A program made the position numbers and the translations under genes. Shown one piece after another: positions 20,004-30,733 of a stretch of 64,000 nt of DNA. The stretch is from Actinomucor elegans (lineage: Eukaryota; Mucoromycota; Mucoromycetes; Mucorales; Mucoraceae), in NCBI GenBank assembly GCA_026027325.1, contig JAMSLZ010000004.1, positions 1 to 64,000 on the forward strand, given 5' to 3'. The notes under the pieces are model-generated. The model saw only the letters and a list, made by a program, of their open reading frames with translations. It made no database searches and was not told where the DNA came from. The first letter of the stretch is position 1, and the number at the start of each line of letters is the position of its first letter.

Positions 20004-20838
20004 CCATGCCAGGCAGTGGGACAGTTTTTCCACTCCCAATGCATGCAGTCCAGAGAACCGAGCATACCAGGAAATCCTCTGAGCAACGTTAAAAATAAAA
20101 AAAAATAAAAATTAGTTTTTAAATTAAATAGTGTTTTTTGTAATTATATTTTTTTTTGTTTAACACTTTTTTATTGTAATTTTTGAAAGTTTGGTAATTA
20201 ACGTAAAAATAAGAAATTGCAATAATTATGCAAAACTTATAAAGATTAAACTTTTATATTACTTTTCAATACAATTAAACTTTTTTTTTTCATAATATTT
20301 CACACCAGATCGAAACCCTGTTGTGCGACAATTTTTTTCTTTTAAAATTGATTAAAAAGCACGTCGTAAGTTTTTTAGCAACTTACAACTTGATAAATAA
20401 AGAAAACTATATAATTTTAATTTAATAATATAAAAATAATTATAATATATATATTAATTATTAATGATATGTAATGTAGCTCTCTGGATTCTCCTTCCCG
20501 TAGAAGTCTTTTGATATCCTCTTCATTTGGTGCCCTCAGATATTCATCACTGAAAATTGAGACAACTGCAGAACAGAAACGTTTAAGACATTCCAGAGAA
20601 GTTGATTCTGCCATTCGGAAAGATTCGTCCAAAGAATCTGCCGATACTCCATAAGCAAGCAGGCGGATTGCAACCGATATTTTTTGTAAAGCAGAGAAAC
20701 CAGGTCTGCGTGCAGCATCGGTTTTCTGCTTAAAATAATCGTTTTTTTCTTGGACAGCATCTAGAATGCGAAAGAAAACGTCTTTACTTATTCGGAATCT
20801 TCTCCGATATTGGTCTTCTGTATACGTACAGTCTTCAT
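20004..20838 (-). pseudogene. Harbinger transposase remnant interrupted by MITE C
   Basis: Reverse-strand coding pieces lie at 20483-20838 and 20004-20080. The first reads EDQYRRRFRISKD, then YFKQKTDAARRPGFSALQK, AYGVSADSLDESFRMAEST and DEYLRAPNEEDIKRLLREG. The second continues with [19 protein letters not shown]. This is the signature of plant/fungal PIF-Harbinger transposases, and the D of SLDCMHW is a catalytic Asp. Deleting the MITE and one TCT copy joins the pieces in frame, so the MITE inserted into an open gene. The N-terminus is cut by a Y LTR and the rest of the catalytic domain is lost at the Z LTR. Confidence 0.85.
20081..20482 (+). mobile_element. MITE copy C (402 bp)
   Basis: Ends GAGCAACGTT and, inverted, GAGCTACATT (8 of 10 match). 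TCT target duplications lie at 20078-20080 and 20483-20485. The boundaries are confirmed by the interrupted transposase frame, which closes exactly when the element and one TCT are removed. It contains the family hairpin near 20361-20386. Confidence 0.92.
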
Positions 20839-21180
20839 TGTTGTAAACATGACTTGTTCAGTGTTCGACAATGCTTATACTCAGCTTGTGCTTTGGCAGC
20901 TTTGTAACGTCGGTTAAGAGATATATATGGAAATCAATGCTTAGTGCAACTAACCTTCATAAACTATCTATCACCGAATATAAAGTCGTACTAGAATGGA
21001 TTACTCTAAATCCTTGTTAACTCCATGAGCGCAGTCTTTGACTAACTCAATCGTCTATAATATCAAGTTAAATCCGAACTTCAATTTTGTATAAATAGCT
21101 CATCATTTTAATGCTTTAATAAATTAATTCGTTTTATCAGTCTGGTTATTTTTACAGTCTTTATTATATTGGATATAACA
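20839..21180 (+). mobile_element. LTR of family Y, internally deleted
   Basis: TGTTGTAAACATG to GGATATAACA, like the 364 bp solo LTRs, but with about 22 bp missing near 20864 between two short GTG/TTC repeats. No target duplication. A short inverted Y fragment (21181-21212) follows directly. Confidence 0.85.
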
Positions 21181-21540
21181 TCTAGTACGACTTTATATTC
21201 GGTGATAGATAGTGTCATGAACCAATCATTAGTCCACGTGCTTCCAAGACATCCATGCATCACGTCACGTTACCATGACTCATGTTTCTAGTTTCAGACG
21301 CGTAATCTGAAACCGTGAGATTGTTTCAGTTAGTGAAACAATCACCAATCAGACCCATGTTCCAAGTTGATTAAGTAATCCATGTTTCATCATTGAAAAG
21401 GTATAAATAAGATCTACATTTGTAGCCATCTTTACCTTTGTCAATTATCCTAGTCTTAACCCTAGTCATATTACTACTCAAATAAACTTACCTTTACCAC
21501 TTGCACTTGTCGATATTCTGTCCACGCCTTGTGTAGCCAG

Positions 21541-21849
21541 TGTTGTGTTTGCACAGTGAAATAATAAAGAAGACTAAAAAGAGTACTTTTTGAGACTGTG
21601 CTTTATTAACAAAGATCAATATAAAGATGAAGATCCTATAACTATGTCTAAACTAAACCTATTTATACTAATCGTCTATCTAAGTGTGGTGAAGAGGATT
21701 TAAGAAGATGTTATGTTATAGGTCTATGTTCTAGATATATATCCATCTGAGACATGAGTCTTAAACATATCAACTCGTAAGTGCTTCCGTAAAGATGAGA
21801 TTGATAATGAATAAGTTATTATTCATACAATAATCTCTATTCTATAACA
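21541..21849 (-). repeat. 3' LTR of Z2
   Basis: 309 bp. It is preceded on the coding strand by the polypurine tract GGGAGGGGATAA (21850-21861 read in reverse). Confidence 0.93.
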
Positions 21850-22404
21850 TTATCCCCTCCCAGGTATGATTAATACCGTCTAAGTCTTTTATTACTTGTT
21901 ACCTTGTAATTACTGCTGCTTTTATGCATATTTAATTGAGAATTAGGGTAACTAGTATTATAAGAAGTGGATGGTATTTCTCGTTTACCTGATAGTAATT
22001 TTGGAGATTTATTAATAACATCATTCTTGTACTTTTGTTTCCAAGAGAAATCCTCTGGTATTACACCAATACGTTTCCAGTATTCTTTAATGAATCTAGG
22101 ATCAACAAAACTCTCACTGGGTTCCCAAGTATCATCTTCTTCAGTATAGTCTTTCCATCTTACATTATAAAGATATTGGCCATTTACTTTTTTATGGGCA
22201 ATGATGGCTTCGACATCGAAGAATTTATCATTGGATTTGATGGGATCACCGTTAACAAGTTTTAGTAATGAAGGTGGATAGTTACGTGGTTCTATCTGAC
22301 CTTTTTCATTTTGTAGTAGGAGAACATGTTTGTGCATTTAAGCATAAAAATTTAACAATTTACATAGATTTCATGAATTATATAAATGTTAGGGTTAATT
22401 TTAA

Positions 22405-22416
22405 AATCACGTGATT
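22405..22416. promoter_or_regulatory. AATCACGTGATT palindrome in module I arm
   Basis: A perfect 12 bp palindrome with an E-box core (CACGTG). The inverted arm near 23440-23451 carries it too. It may be a subterminal protein-binding site. Confidence 0.45.
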
Positions 22417-22642
22417 GTTAAAATGCCCCTAAATTTATGAATTTCATTTTTTTCAGCTTTTTTTTAGAATACCAAGACATTTTTAGAAATCACATGATAT
22501 GATAGCTATAAAACATACTAATTCATTTTACTATCATTATATGTTTAATGGATAGGGATGTATTATATTAAGAGTCTCGTATTTTATTATTAATTAAATA
22601 AAAGGATTCAAAAAATTATTTATATTAAAATATATATTGACT

Positions 22643-23227
22643 TTATTTAATATTTAATTTATTAAATATATTAATAGCATCATCATAATTTATATCCTCA
22701 TCTTTTATCTCGTTATTTATTTTAATAAAACCTGTTTTAATTGTAAAATTTATATATATCTTACCATTACTAATATTTATAGATGGTGAAAATAATGATG
22801 GATAAATAGAAAAACATTTATTTTTAATATCATCAATACTTAAATTTTGATTATTTTCTATATTTTTAAATTTGGATATATTAGTTAATACCAAATACAT
22901 AATTTTTGTATTTTCTTTTGAATTCGATTCTATTAAAGGATTTAATAATTCTACATTCATAATTTTATTTCTTCTACAATACATATTTATTTCATTTATT
23001 AAAACATTTATAAAACTTTCAAAATCAATATGTTCATTACTAGTAATGTCTAAATCTATCTTTATTTTATATGGTTTTTTTTCAATCCATAATTGACTAT
23101 CTTCAAATGCAATCTTTGTATCAATTATGAAATTATGACCATTATACAATACATTGTATTTGTCATCCTTAAATTTCTCTATTAAAAAAGCATTTTTATC
23201 ATATTCTGTTAATGTTATTACAGGCAT
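22643..23227 (-). CDS. Unknown protein carried by module I (194 aa)
   Basis: Starts MPVITLTEYDKNAFLIEKFK; Asn-, Ile- and Lys-rich with no Cys cluster and no transmembrane segment. It seems to alternate strands and helices (YKIKIDLDITSNEHIDFESF, then INVLINEINMYCRRNK). It is the only frame between the 202 bp arms and ends close to the left arm. I recognise no family. It takes the place ORF A and ORF B hold in the 2.5 kb element, so it may be a transposition helper or cargo. Confidence 0.6.
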   Translation of the reverse strand: MPVITLTEYDKNAFLIEKFKDDKYNVLYNGHNFIIDTKIAFEDSQLWIEKKPYKIKIDLDITSNEHIDFESFINVLINEINMYCRRNKIMNVELLNPLIESNSKENTKIMYLVLTNISKFKNIENNQNLSIDDIKNKCFSIYPSLFSPSINISNGKIYINFTIKTGFIKINNEIKDEDINYDDAINIFNKLNIK

Positions 23228-23727
23228 ATTTATTTTAATGTATGTTTTTCAATTTATGTTAAATAAATTAAAATTGGAAATATAAGAGTAATCTAGTTTT
23301 TATACATATATTAATTGGATGACATTGTTGTTATATAGTATGTTTTATAGCTATCATATCATGTGATTTCTAAAAATGTCTTGGTATTCTAAAAAAAAGC
23401 TGAAAAAAATGAAATTCATAAATTTAGGGGCATTTTAACAATCACGTGATTTTAAAATTAACCCTAACATTTATATAATTCATGAAATCTATGTAAATTG
23501 TTAAATTTTTATGCTTAAATGCACAAACATGTTCTCCTTAATAAGTATTACAGTAAATTTGACTGTTATTATTATAAGGAAAATATACATGCTATTCATA
23601 TACCTATGTATCTTTAAAAAATATTCGTAAAATTTATAATCATATATATATATATAAAACAAAAAAAAATTACAAAATCTTTTTTATTTTTTAAGTCATG
23701 TGACATCATGATACGTATCCCTTAAGT

Positions 23728-25131
23728 TTAAAGGTTATCTAACCCAGCATGATATTCATCAATTATTTCTCTATCATTAAATGCGTCTTCCCATATCCAA
23801 CTATTGTAGCTATCATCATAATTTTTCCATTTAATAAAATATTTTGTTCTTTTTTTATATTTTCTATGATTTAATATTTTTTCTATTTCATATGAATCAT
23901 TTTCTATGTATTCTATATTTTCGTCAATTATCATTTCACTTTTATTTAGCATATCATTAATAAATGAGTTTTGTTTATTTCTCATATTAATGACTCTACA
24001 ATATTCAAAAGTTTCAGTAAATGCATCTTCATTATGATTTTTGTTACTTGGATAATTAAATTTATCTTGTATCCATAATCCATAATAATCTTTAATTGGA
24101 ATATTTTGAAGCTCAACAAATTTTTGGATGTTACTTAATAATAATGCCATTTTTAACTGTAAATTATATATTCTTATATTATCAATTTTAAGAACTTTAT
24201 TACTATTATCAAATCTTTGGAATTTATCACCTAATCGTCCAAATTTATTTTCAATGATGCTTCTAAAACTTCCAAAAGTATTATTGAATTCAATTTCATT
24301 ATCACTTAACTTAATTCCTTTTTTTTTTCTAAATGGAAATATAAAATTATCGTTATTGATTTTATCATTTCCATATTTACTACAATTCTCTAAGAAGTCT
24401 TCTATAAATAAATTATAACCTCCATCAACTGCTATACAATCATTTTCATTTAATTTATTTTCTAGTTTCATTGCTAAAAACATTTTACCATCATTATATT
24501 TTTTACATGGTAAACTATCTGATACATAAATAGCTATTTCATTAACATCAATTATTACTTGGGTTCTAAATCCTGATTTTTTAAATTTATATGAATACAT
24601 ATCTTTACTTTTAATTTTCAAATCTGTATAGTTAACTCTACTATCATGTCCATCCAAAAGTAAAGTAACATGCTTAAAATGCTCAGGATTAAGTCTATTA
24701 GCATAATATATTCTTAATAAAATTGTGCTAAACATATTTTCTAATAGTTTATTACATGTTTTATGTAGCTCATTTAAGTTTACATCCCAGAAACTTTTAT
24801 ATATTTCATGAAATGATGAATAGGGTATGTAATCATTCATTTCTCTTATGCTTTTACCTGTAATTAAGTGATATATTATTAGTAATCCTTTTTCAATATC
24901 TCTATATGGAGTTTTATATTTATAATTTACAAATATATTATTTAAAAAGAAAAATATAGGTATTATGCCTAATTTGTTTTGTAATTCAACCTTAATTTCT
25001 TCAATATTTTTTACATCTTTTAGTTCTGTTCTATGTTTATACTCATCTTCTTTTATTTTCCATTCCTCATCTAAAAAATTCCAGTAACTATGTTTTATTT
25101 TATTTAATTCTTCGTATATAAGTTTATCCAT
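23728..25131 (-). CDS. Diverged chromodomain-fused Harbinger-like transposase (467 aa)
   Basis: Homologous along its length to the 492 aa transposase. Probable helix-turn-helix at about 80-115 (KGLLIIYHLITGKSIREMND). Catalytic residues are LLLDGHDSR (D160), CIAVDGGYN (D236) and FRSIIENKFG (E294). Residues 414-460 form a chromodomain (YEIEKILNHRK, then YFIKWKNYDDSYNSW), ending without the YWK seen in the relatives. The last 18 codons and stop lie inside the left 207 bp arm, so the inverted right arm upstream of the gene also holds them in antisense. The frame is intact, so it could supply activity. Confidence 0.9.
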   Translation of the reverse strand: MDKLIYEELNKIKHSYWNFLDEEWKIKEDEYKHRTELKDVKNIEEIKVELQNKLGIIPIFFFLNNIFVNYKYKTPYRDIEKGLLIIYHLITGKSIREMNDYIPYSSFHEIYKSFWDVNLNELHKTCNKLLENMFSTILLRIYYANRLNPEHFKHVTLLLDGHDSRVNYTDLKIKSKDMYSYKFKKSGFRTQVIIDVNEIAIYVSDSLPCKKYNDGKMFLAMKLENKLNENDCIAVDGGYNLFIEDFLENCSKYGNDKINNDNFIFPFRKKKGIKLSDNEIEFNNTFGSFRSIIENKFGRLGDKFQRFDNSNKVLKIDNIRIYNLQLKMALLLSNIQKFVELQNIPIKDYYGLWIQDKFNYPSNKNHNEDAFTETFEYCRVINMRNKQNSFINDMLNKSEMIIDENIEYIENDSYEIEKILNHRKYKKRTKYFIKWKNYDDSYNSWIWEDAFNDREIIDEYHAGLDNL

Positions 25132-28100
25132 TTTATGTTTTTTATATATGTTTTTTTCAATTTTTATTTCATTTTAGCATTTAATGATAGAGAAATAATT
25201 GATGAATATCATGCTGGGTTAGATAACCTTTAAACTTAAGGGATACGTATCATGATGTCACATGACTTAAAAAATAAAAAAGATTTTGTAATTTTTTTTT
25301 GTTTTATATATATATATATGATTATAAATTTTACGAATATTTTTTAAAGATACATAGGTATATGAATAGCATGTATATTTTCCGTACATAAGATCCGCCT
25401 TTGGTTATTCTAAGTACTTTATAAGTTCCAATATAATTGGGATCTAACTTGTTATTCTTTTGAAGCACTTTGACCATTACTTCAGAACCAACTGGAATGT
25501 CAATGAGCTTGTGAGTTTTGTCAAAAGATTCTTTTTGCTTTTGTGTAACTAGTTTGGTACGCTCATAGATGGCAGGAAATACTATTTCCGTCATCATTTT
25601 GACTTTTTCTTGAAGGTCATTATTTATTTTCTTTCGCGTTGCGTTATCTTTTTCTTTACTGAAATCTTCAAAGTCATTTGCGTTTCTACCAAACATTAAA
25701 GTGAATGGTGGTGTTTTAGTTCTTTCATTGTATTTAGTATTTAAATACAATTGTGTGGGTCCAACATAAAGATCCCAGTCAGCATTCATACCATTCACTT
25801 GTTTTTTTATAGTATTTACGCTACTTTGTACCCAACGTTCACTAACGCCATTTGCCCTTGGATGGTATGCACTTATGAGTCTATGCTCGAAACCAGAATG
25901 CTCGGCTAATAAAGACATCATTTCGTTTACAAACTCTGTTCCATTATCAGATTGGATTATTCGAGGTATACCAAACGTTACCATGAGGTTTACTAATTCT
26001 TTGACAATAGATAAGGAAGACTTATCAGGAATGGGTTTTAATACGCAGTAACGAGTAGCTATGTCGACCATTATCAACAGGTAGTTGTTACCTTGAATCG
26101 ATGTTTTAAATGGTCCAGCTAAATCAATACCCCAGCTATCACCTGGCAATGATGCTGTTATGGGTCTTAATGGATTGTAGCCCTTTTTCACAATATTAAA
26201 TTGCTGACACGGGACGCAAGACTTTACTAGTTCAATAGCTTCATTTTTCAGGTTAGCCCAGTATATGCCTTTACGTTTTAATCCATAATAGATTGCATCA
26301 GAAGCAAAATGACCCTTTAAGTGTTCTCTCATTAGGAGCAACTTGCGTTCTTCTGGATCCGCGGGTGTCATATATTCACCGCTGTCATCGCTGGGTAGGT
26401 TATCGATTGTAGCGCTCTTATTATATAGTGCTTTATCCCCTCCCAGTTCATTTTCAGGATGCTCAGATTCGAAGAGTCTGGATAGTGTGTCAGGTAAAAT
26501 ATTGTCGATGCCTGGCAAATGAACGACTTTAAAATCATATTGTAATATAACATCTAACCAATTTATCATCATAGCATTGGCGATTTTTTGTGTGTGTAAG
26601 TAAGTTAATGCCTTATGATCCGTATACAGAGTGAAATGGTTACCCCACAAGTATTTATGGAATTTTTGCAAAGCATACACAACAGCTAGTAATTCACGTT
26701 TAGTAGCGGAATAATTGCGTTCACTTGAGGAAAGGCTTTTAGCCATCATCGATAGGTATTTTATTTCACCGTTTATGATCTGGTAAAGGACAGCACCTAC
26801 TCCTACGTTGGATGCATCCGTAGCTACACAGAAAGGATGATTTAAGTCAGGATACGAAATCACTGTATCATTTAATAAAGCTTTCTTTAGATTGTTAAAA
26901 GCATTTTCATGTGTAATATTCCAGATCTTATCCAGTGATTTTTCATTGCGTAATGCATCAAGAGGAGCCATTAAAGTGGATACTTTTGGAATTAAAGATC
27001 TCAGATAAGAAATCAATCCAGTGTATCTCATGATGTCTTTACCAGTACGTGGACGAGGAAACTCGAGAACGTTGATCAACTTGCGACGATCCATCGATAT
27101 GCCACGAGGAGCAATCGTGAAACCTAGTAAATTGATCTTATTCTGGAAAAACTTACATTTTTTGGGTTGCAGTTTAAGATTGACTTCTGTCAATTTATTA
27201 ATTACTAGGCTTAAGTGATGCTTATGTTCCTCGATAGAGTTACTTTTAATTACTACATCATCTACAAAGCATCTAGCGAATGGCATACCTTCAAGAGCAA
27301 TACTCATTGTCCTTTGCATGACACTTGATACATGCTTAACACCAAACACAGTGCCGATTGGAGTATACTGAATTCCACGCCAAGTGAAATTAAGTTTATG
27401 TGCATGATCAGGATATAGCAATAATGAATTGAAAGCAGACTTCAGATCCAAAGTACTGTAAATGGATGCGCCTTTAAGCTCTTCAAATAATTCATTGATA
27501 ATAGGTAATGGCATACGATCAATCGATTGCAATAGTGCATTAACGTGTCTAGGATCATGACAGACTCGATGTCCTGTTATTTCGCCTTTACCATTGGTTT
27601 TTGGAACTACTGTTATAGGACAATTCCATTCAGAATGACCAGTAGCACGTTTTATAAAACCTTCATTCAACCATTCATTTATTTGCTTATCTACAACTTC
27701 ATGATATGTAATTGGTACAGGATATGGCTTACGATAAGCAGTTACGTTAGGTGGTGTATTAATGTATACCACGCTTTCGGGAATAGTGCAGAACTTTCCT
27801 TTTGTTCTTTCCTCATTTGCTGCTATGAAAGGTTGAATATAACTCATTGCTTGTTCATATTCCTCTGTGGTTCCAGTAGGATTATCGCCAAGCTCATTGA
27901 GTTCTTGTTTGACTTGTTCTAACAATTCACTGTCATTGTTATATCGTCTTATGGAGTCAAGTTTATTATGTTCAGAATTGGATTCATCATACTTTATAGG
28001 AAGTCCAGTTATACCAATTCCAAAAGAAGTCATTAAGTCAATGCCAATACTTAAATCGTAATTATTTGTAAGTTCCATAACTTCCAGTTTACGAGTAAGT

Positions 28101-29686
28101 GTTTTGTTATTGCATCTTAAGGTGACTTCTGTAGTGCCAATTCTTTTTACAGTAGATTTAGAGTCAGCTAATTTAATATGCTTGATGTCATCATTTAAAA
28201 TAGGAAGTATAGGTAGGTTTAATTTTTTAACAACGTCTTTATTAATAGCGCTATGATTTGCACCCGTATCTAGTATAGACACCAGACGTTCCGGTATGTA
28301 GTTCCTTCTAATGACGAGAATAGGAAACGTAATAGAATCGTTAATATTTTTGAAATCCTTAGTTATTGTATTTTTAGATGAATACTTACATTCTAAGGCA
28401 CACCGATTTAACTGCGAATTAACTTGTTCACTAATATCAATATTTCCAGCGTTTGTTCGCTCAGACATGCGACTTATGGGCTGGAAACGAGGTTCACCAG
28501 AGTTCACATGACTCTTAGCCTCTATAAATTCGTTACAGCGATGTCCATAGTTCCATACTCGCTTACAATAATGGCAGAGTTTATTATTGGAACCAGAACT
28601 AGAACCAGATCCAGATCCCCGACCATGAAACTTGCTATTCTTATGAGAAGGAGACGGAATAAAACCTTTATTGACCTTATAATTGGCCTTATTAGGTGTA
28701 GTGTTGTCCAAAGAACCAGAGTCAGAGTCCACTCGGGGACGTTTGCCATTCAATGACAAGAAAGACGAGTCATCACCTGAAGCGATCACCAAATCAATGA
28801 GCTCAGCAATGGAGTTAGGTAATTTCTTGCCAAAATGACAAGCAATAGCTTGTTGGGACCGGCCACGAACCTCCTCACGCAGAGACACAAAGAAAGTGAC
28901 AGCTAGCTGCGTGTTGTCTTCCATACCAGCCTCACGACGCAACTTTTGGAATCGGCTTGCATACTCACGGTTGGTTTCATACCTTTCTTGACGTATGGAA
29001 CCAACTTTGGCCATCAACAAGAACTTGCGATATGGAGTATCAAAATGATCCAACAAGGAAGAACGAGCAGCAGACCAAGACATACCCTTAGATAACAATC
29101 CTTCTTCAAACCAAGAGTTTTGCTCGTTGTTCAAGCACATAGGCAACAAGCGCTCCCAATTAGCATCTAGATCTTGAACATGGGCACGGAGTACCTTCTC
29201 AAAGCACACGCAAAAGTCATGAGCCGAGTCATACATGTCTTCACGAGGCTTCCATTGATGTTCACCTCTCAATTGAAGGAAAGGAAGACCAGCAGGTACA
29301 ATCGCAGGGCGATGGGATGCAGAGACAGGGCCAGAAGCGGATGAAGATTCACCCATAATCTTGAGGTAAGAGTTTTGGGCTTGTTTAAAGTGGGCTAGCT
29401 TCTCTTCAGCAGATTTGTAGGCCACATATGCCTCGTTGGCAGCAGGAGAGTTAGGATCTTGACGAACCAGGGCAGCCAAACGAGTAAACAGCATTCTAGA
29501 GTTTTCAGTTAATGCTTGAACTACATCAGAGGCATCATCAGGGGTTGAATCAATAGTTGATTGATTCTCGGAGAAAGCTTGCTCAACTTCACCAATGGGA
29601 CCAGAAATGACACCATCCATGGTAGAGACACCAGAATCAATAACAGGGGCTTGAGCAGACATAGTAAGTGTAATAAAGCGTTGAAT

Positions 29687-29696
29687 TCAAAAAGTA
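29687..29696 (-). other. Self-primer binding site of Z2
   Basis: TACTTTTTGA on the coding strand, 3 nt after the 5' LTR, is complementary over 10 nt to TCAAAAAGTA within the LTR (29742-29751 in reverse). This is the arrangement of Tf1/sushi self-primed elements. No tRNA primer site (TGG) is present. Confidence 0.65.
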
Positions 29697-29699
29697 AAA

Positions 29700-30007
29700 T
29701 GTTGTGTTTGCACAGTGAAATAATAAAGAAGACTAAAAGAGTACTTTTTGAGACTGTGCTTTATTAACAAAGATCAATATAAAGATGAAGATCCTATAAC
29801 TATGTCTAAACTAAACCTATTTATACTAATCGTCTATCTAAGTGTGGTGAAGAGGATTTAAGAAGATGTTATGTTATAGGTCTATGTTCTAGATATATAT
29901 CCATCTGAGACATGAGTCTTAAACATATCAATTCGTAAGTGCTTCCGTAAAGATGAGATTGATAATGAATAAGTTATTATTCATACAATAATCTCTATTC
30001 TATAACA
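29700..30007 (-). repeat. 5' LTR of Z2
   Basis: 308 bp. Nearly identical to the 3' LTR, with one A-run difference near the start. Confidence 0.93.
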
Positions 30008-30021
30008 GCCAGTACCTGACA

Positions 30022-30174
30022 GATAGTTTATGAAGATTAGTTGGCACTAAGCATTGATTTCCATATATATCTCTTAACCGACGTTACAAAGCTGTCAAAG
30101 CACAAGCTGAGTATAAGCATTGTCGAACATTGACCTGATTGGTGACGGACACTGAACAAGTCATGTTTACAACA
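30022..30174 (-). repeat. Partial LTR of family Y
   Basis: Inverted Y LTR sequence ending GTTTACAACA. With 21181-21212 it forms the host into which the W LTR inserted. Beyond it, 30205-30290 matches the first ~85 bp of the U LTR. Confidence 0.75.
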
Positions 30175-30313
30175 GCGAGTATCTGTATGACCTCCAGTGA
30201 ATGAATTCTTGATCTATAATAAAAAAACTATCCACAGTTTTAAAAGTATTTCTATCTTTCAAAATTCCCATCTACTACCTTTACAACAACATGGACTAAT
30301 GATTGGTTTATGA

Positions 30314-30626
30314 CAGATAACATCGTTGTGATCATCACGTAATTCACTACACGACTATTCTAACTAATTATGGACATCGTTAACCTAACTAATCATGGAT
30401 ATAATTAACCTAACTAATCATGGATATAATCAACAGGATTATTTCTACGTTTTCCATAGTCGAGCTATCGACCACAGCTAGCTAGTTGAGGGATCAAGGA
30501 AATCGATAACAGACACTGCCGTTTACCAATGTGATAACAGTCTATTTGGCGTCAATAGGGAAACAGCACTAGTAATGAAGGATGGAAAAGGTAGTTATGA
30601 GTTTTGCATTCGTGATATTGTATTCC
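30314..30626. other. Gene-free stretch with a short tandem repeat
   Basis: Three tandem copies of a 25 bp unit (TAACTAATCATGGATATAAT plus five more bases) lie at about 30354-30428. No coding sequence. Confidence 0.6.
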
Positions 30627-30733
30627 TGTTGCGTTTTTACAGTGGAATAATTGTTGTGTTTGCACAATAAAATAATAAAGATCAAAAGAAGTACATTTTG
30701 AGACTGTGCTTTAGTATCAAAGATAAATACAAA

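Larger units (their letters stand above)
18471..20838. mobile_element. Remnant of a classical PIF/Harbinger element
   Basis: Possible left end TTA then GAGCATCCGCCGCGG at about 18468-18484, resembling Harbinger termini with a TWA target site. Inside are a broken accessory gene on the forward strand and a broken transposase on the reverse strand. It is interrupted by an X MITE, a V repeat, a Z solo LTR and MITE C. The right end was lost where the Y LTR begins at 20839. Confidence 0.6.
22319..25383 (-). mobile_element. Composite chromodomain-transposase element, two armed modules
   Basis: It is bounded by GTA at 22316-22318 and 25384-25386, and comparison with Z1 confirms the exact ends. Module I (22319-23537) has 202 bp inverted arms (22319-22520, 23336-23537) around a 194-codon frame. 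A 40 bp spacer follows. Module II (23578-25383) has 207 bp inverted arms (23578-23784, 25177-25383) around the transposase. Only the outermost ends carry the duplication, so the pair moved as one unit. Outer termini are GGAGAACATG and, inverted, GGAAAATATA. Confidence 0.9.
21870..29662 (-). pseudogene. Z2 gag-pol with chromodomain, split by a transposon
   Basis: The first part, 25384-29662, encodes Gag, a zinc knuckle (CHYCKRVWNYGHRC), aspartic protease (LDTGAN), reverse transcriptase (FVDD), RNase H and most of the integrase. The second part, 21870-22318, encodes the chromodomain (FDVEAIIAHKK, then WEPSESF, then EYWKR) and tail. The break falls just after the GPY/F-like stretch ending KGGSYV, so the truncated product would have an integrase lacking its chromodomain. 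Otherwise it is almost identical to Z1. GTA flanks the insertion. Confidence 0.93.
21541..30007 (-). mobile_element. Chromovirus Z2 (Ty3/gypsy), full-length but interrupted
   Basis: LTRs lie at 21541-21849 and 29700-30007, with GCCAG target duplications at 21536-21540 and 30008-30012. The reverse-strand gag-pol frame is split by a 3,065 bp composite DNA transposon at 22319-25383. Its sister copy Z1 (57036) lacks that insertion, so the empty site is known. Confidence 0.95.
21213..30021 (+). mobile_element. Solo LTR of family W, split by element Z2
   Basis: The outer part is TGTCATGAACCAATC (21213) to CCAGTACCTGACA (30021), with Z2 inserted between 21540 and 30013. GATAG flanks it at 21208-21212 and 30022-30026. 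The 21213-21540 part holds no gene. A 23 bp W end also occurs inverted at 30291-30313. Confidence 0.8.

Noticed and set aside
22643..23227. Possible homology of the 194 aa protein to ORF B
   Set aside because: Apart from similar Asn/Lys/Ile composition I could align no motif between them.
28424..28756. Frames antisense to the Gag region of Z2, also seen in Z1
   Set aside because: They appear in both copies only because the sense gene is conserved. They are shadows of gag-pol.
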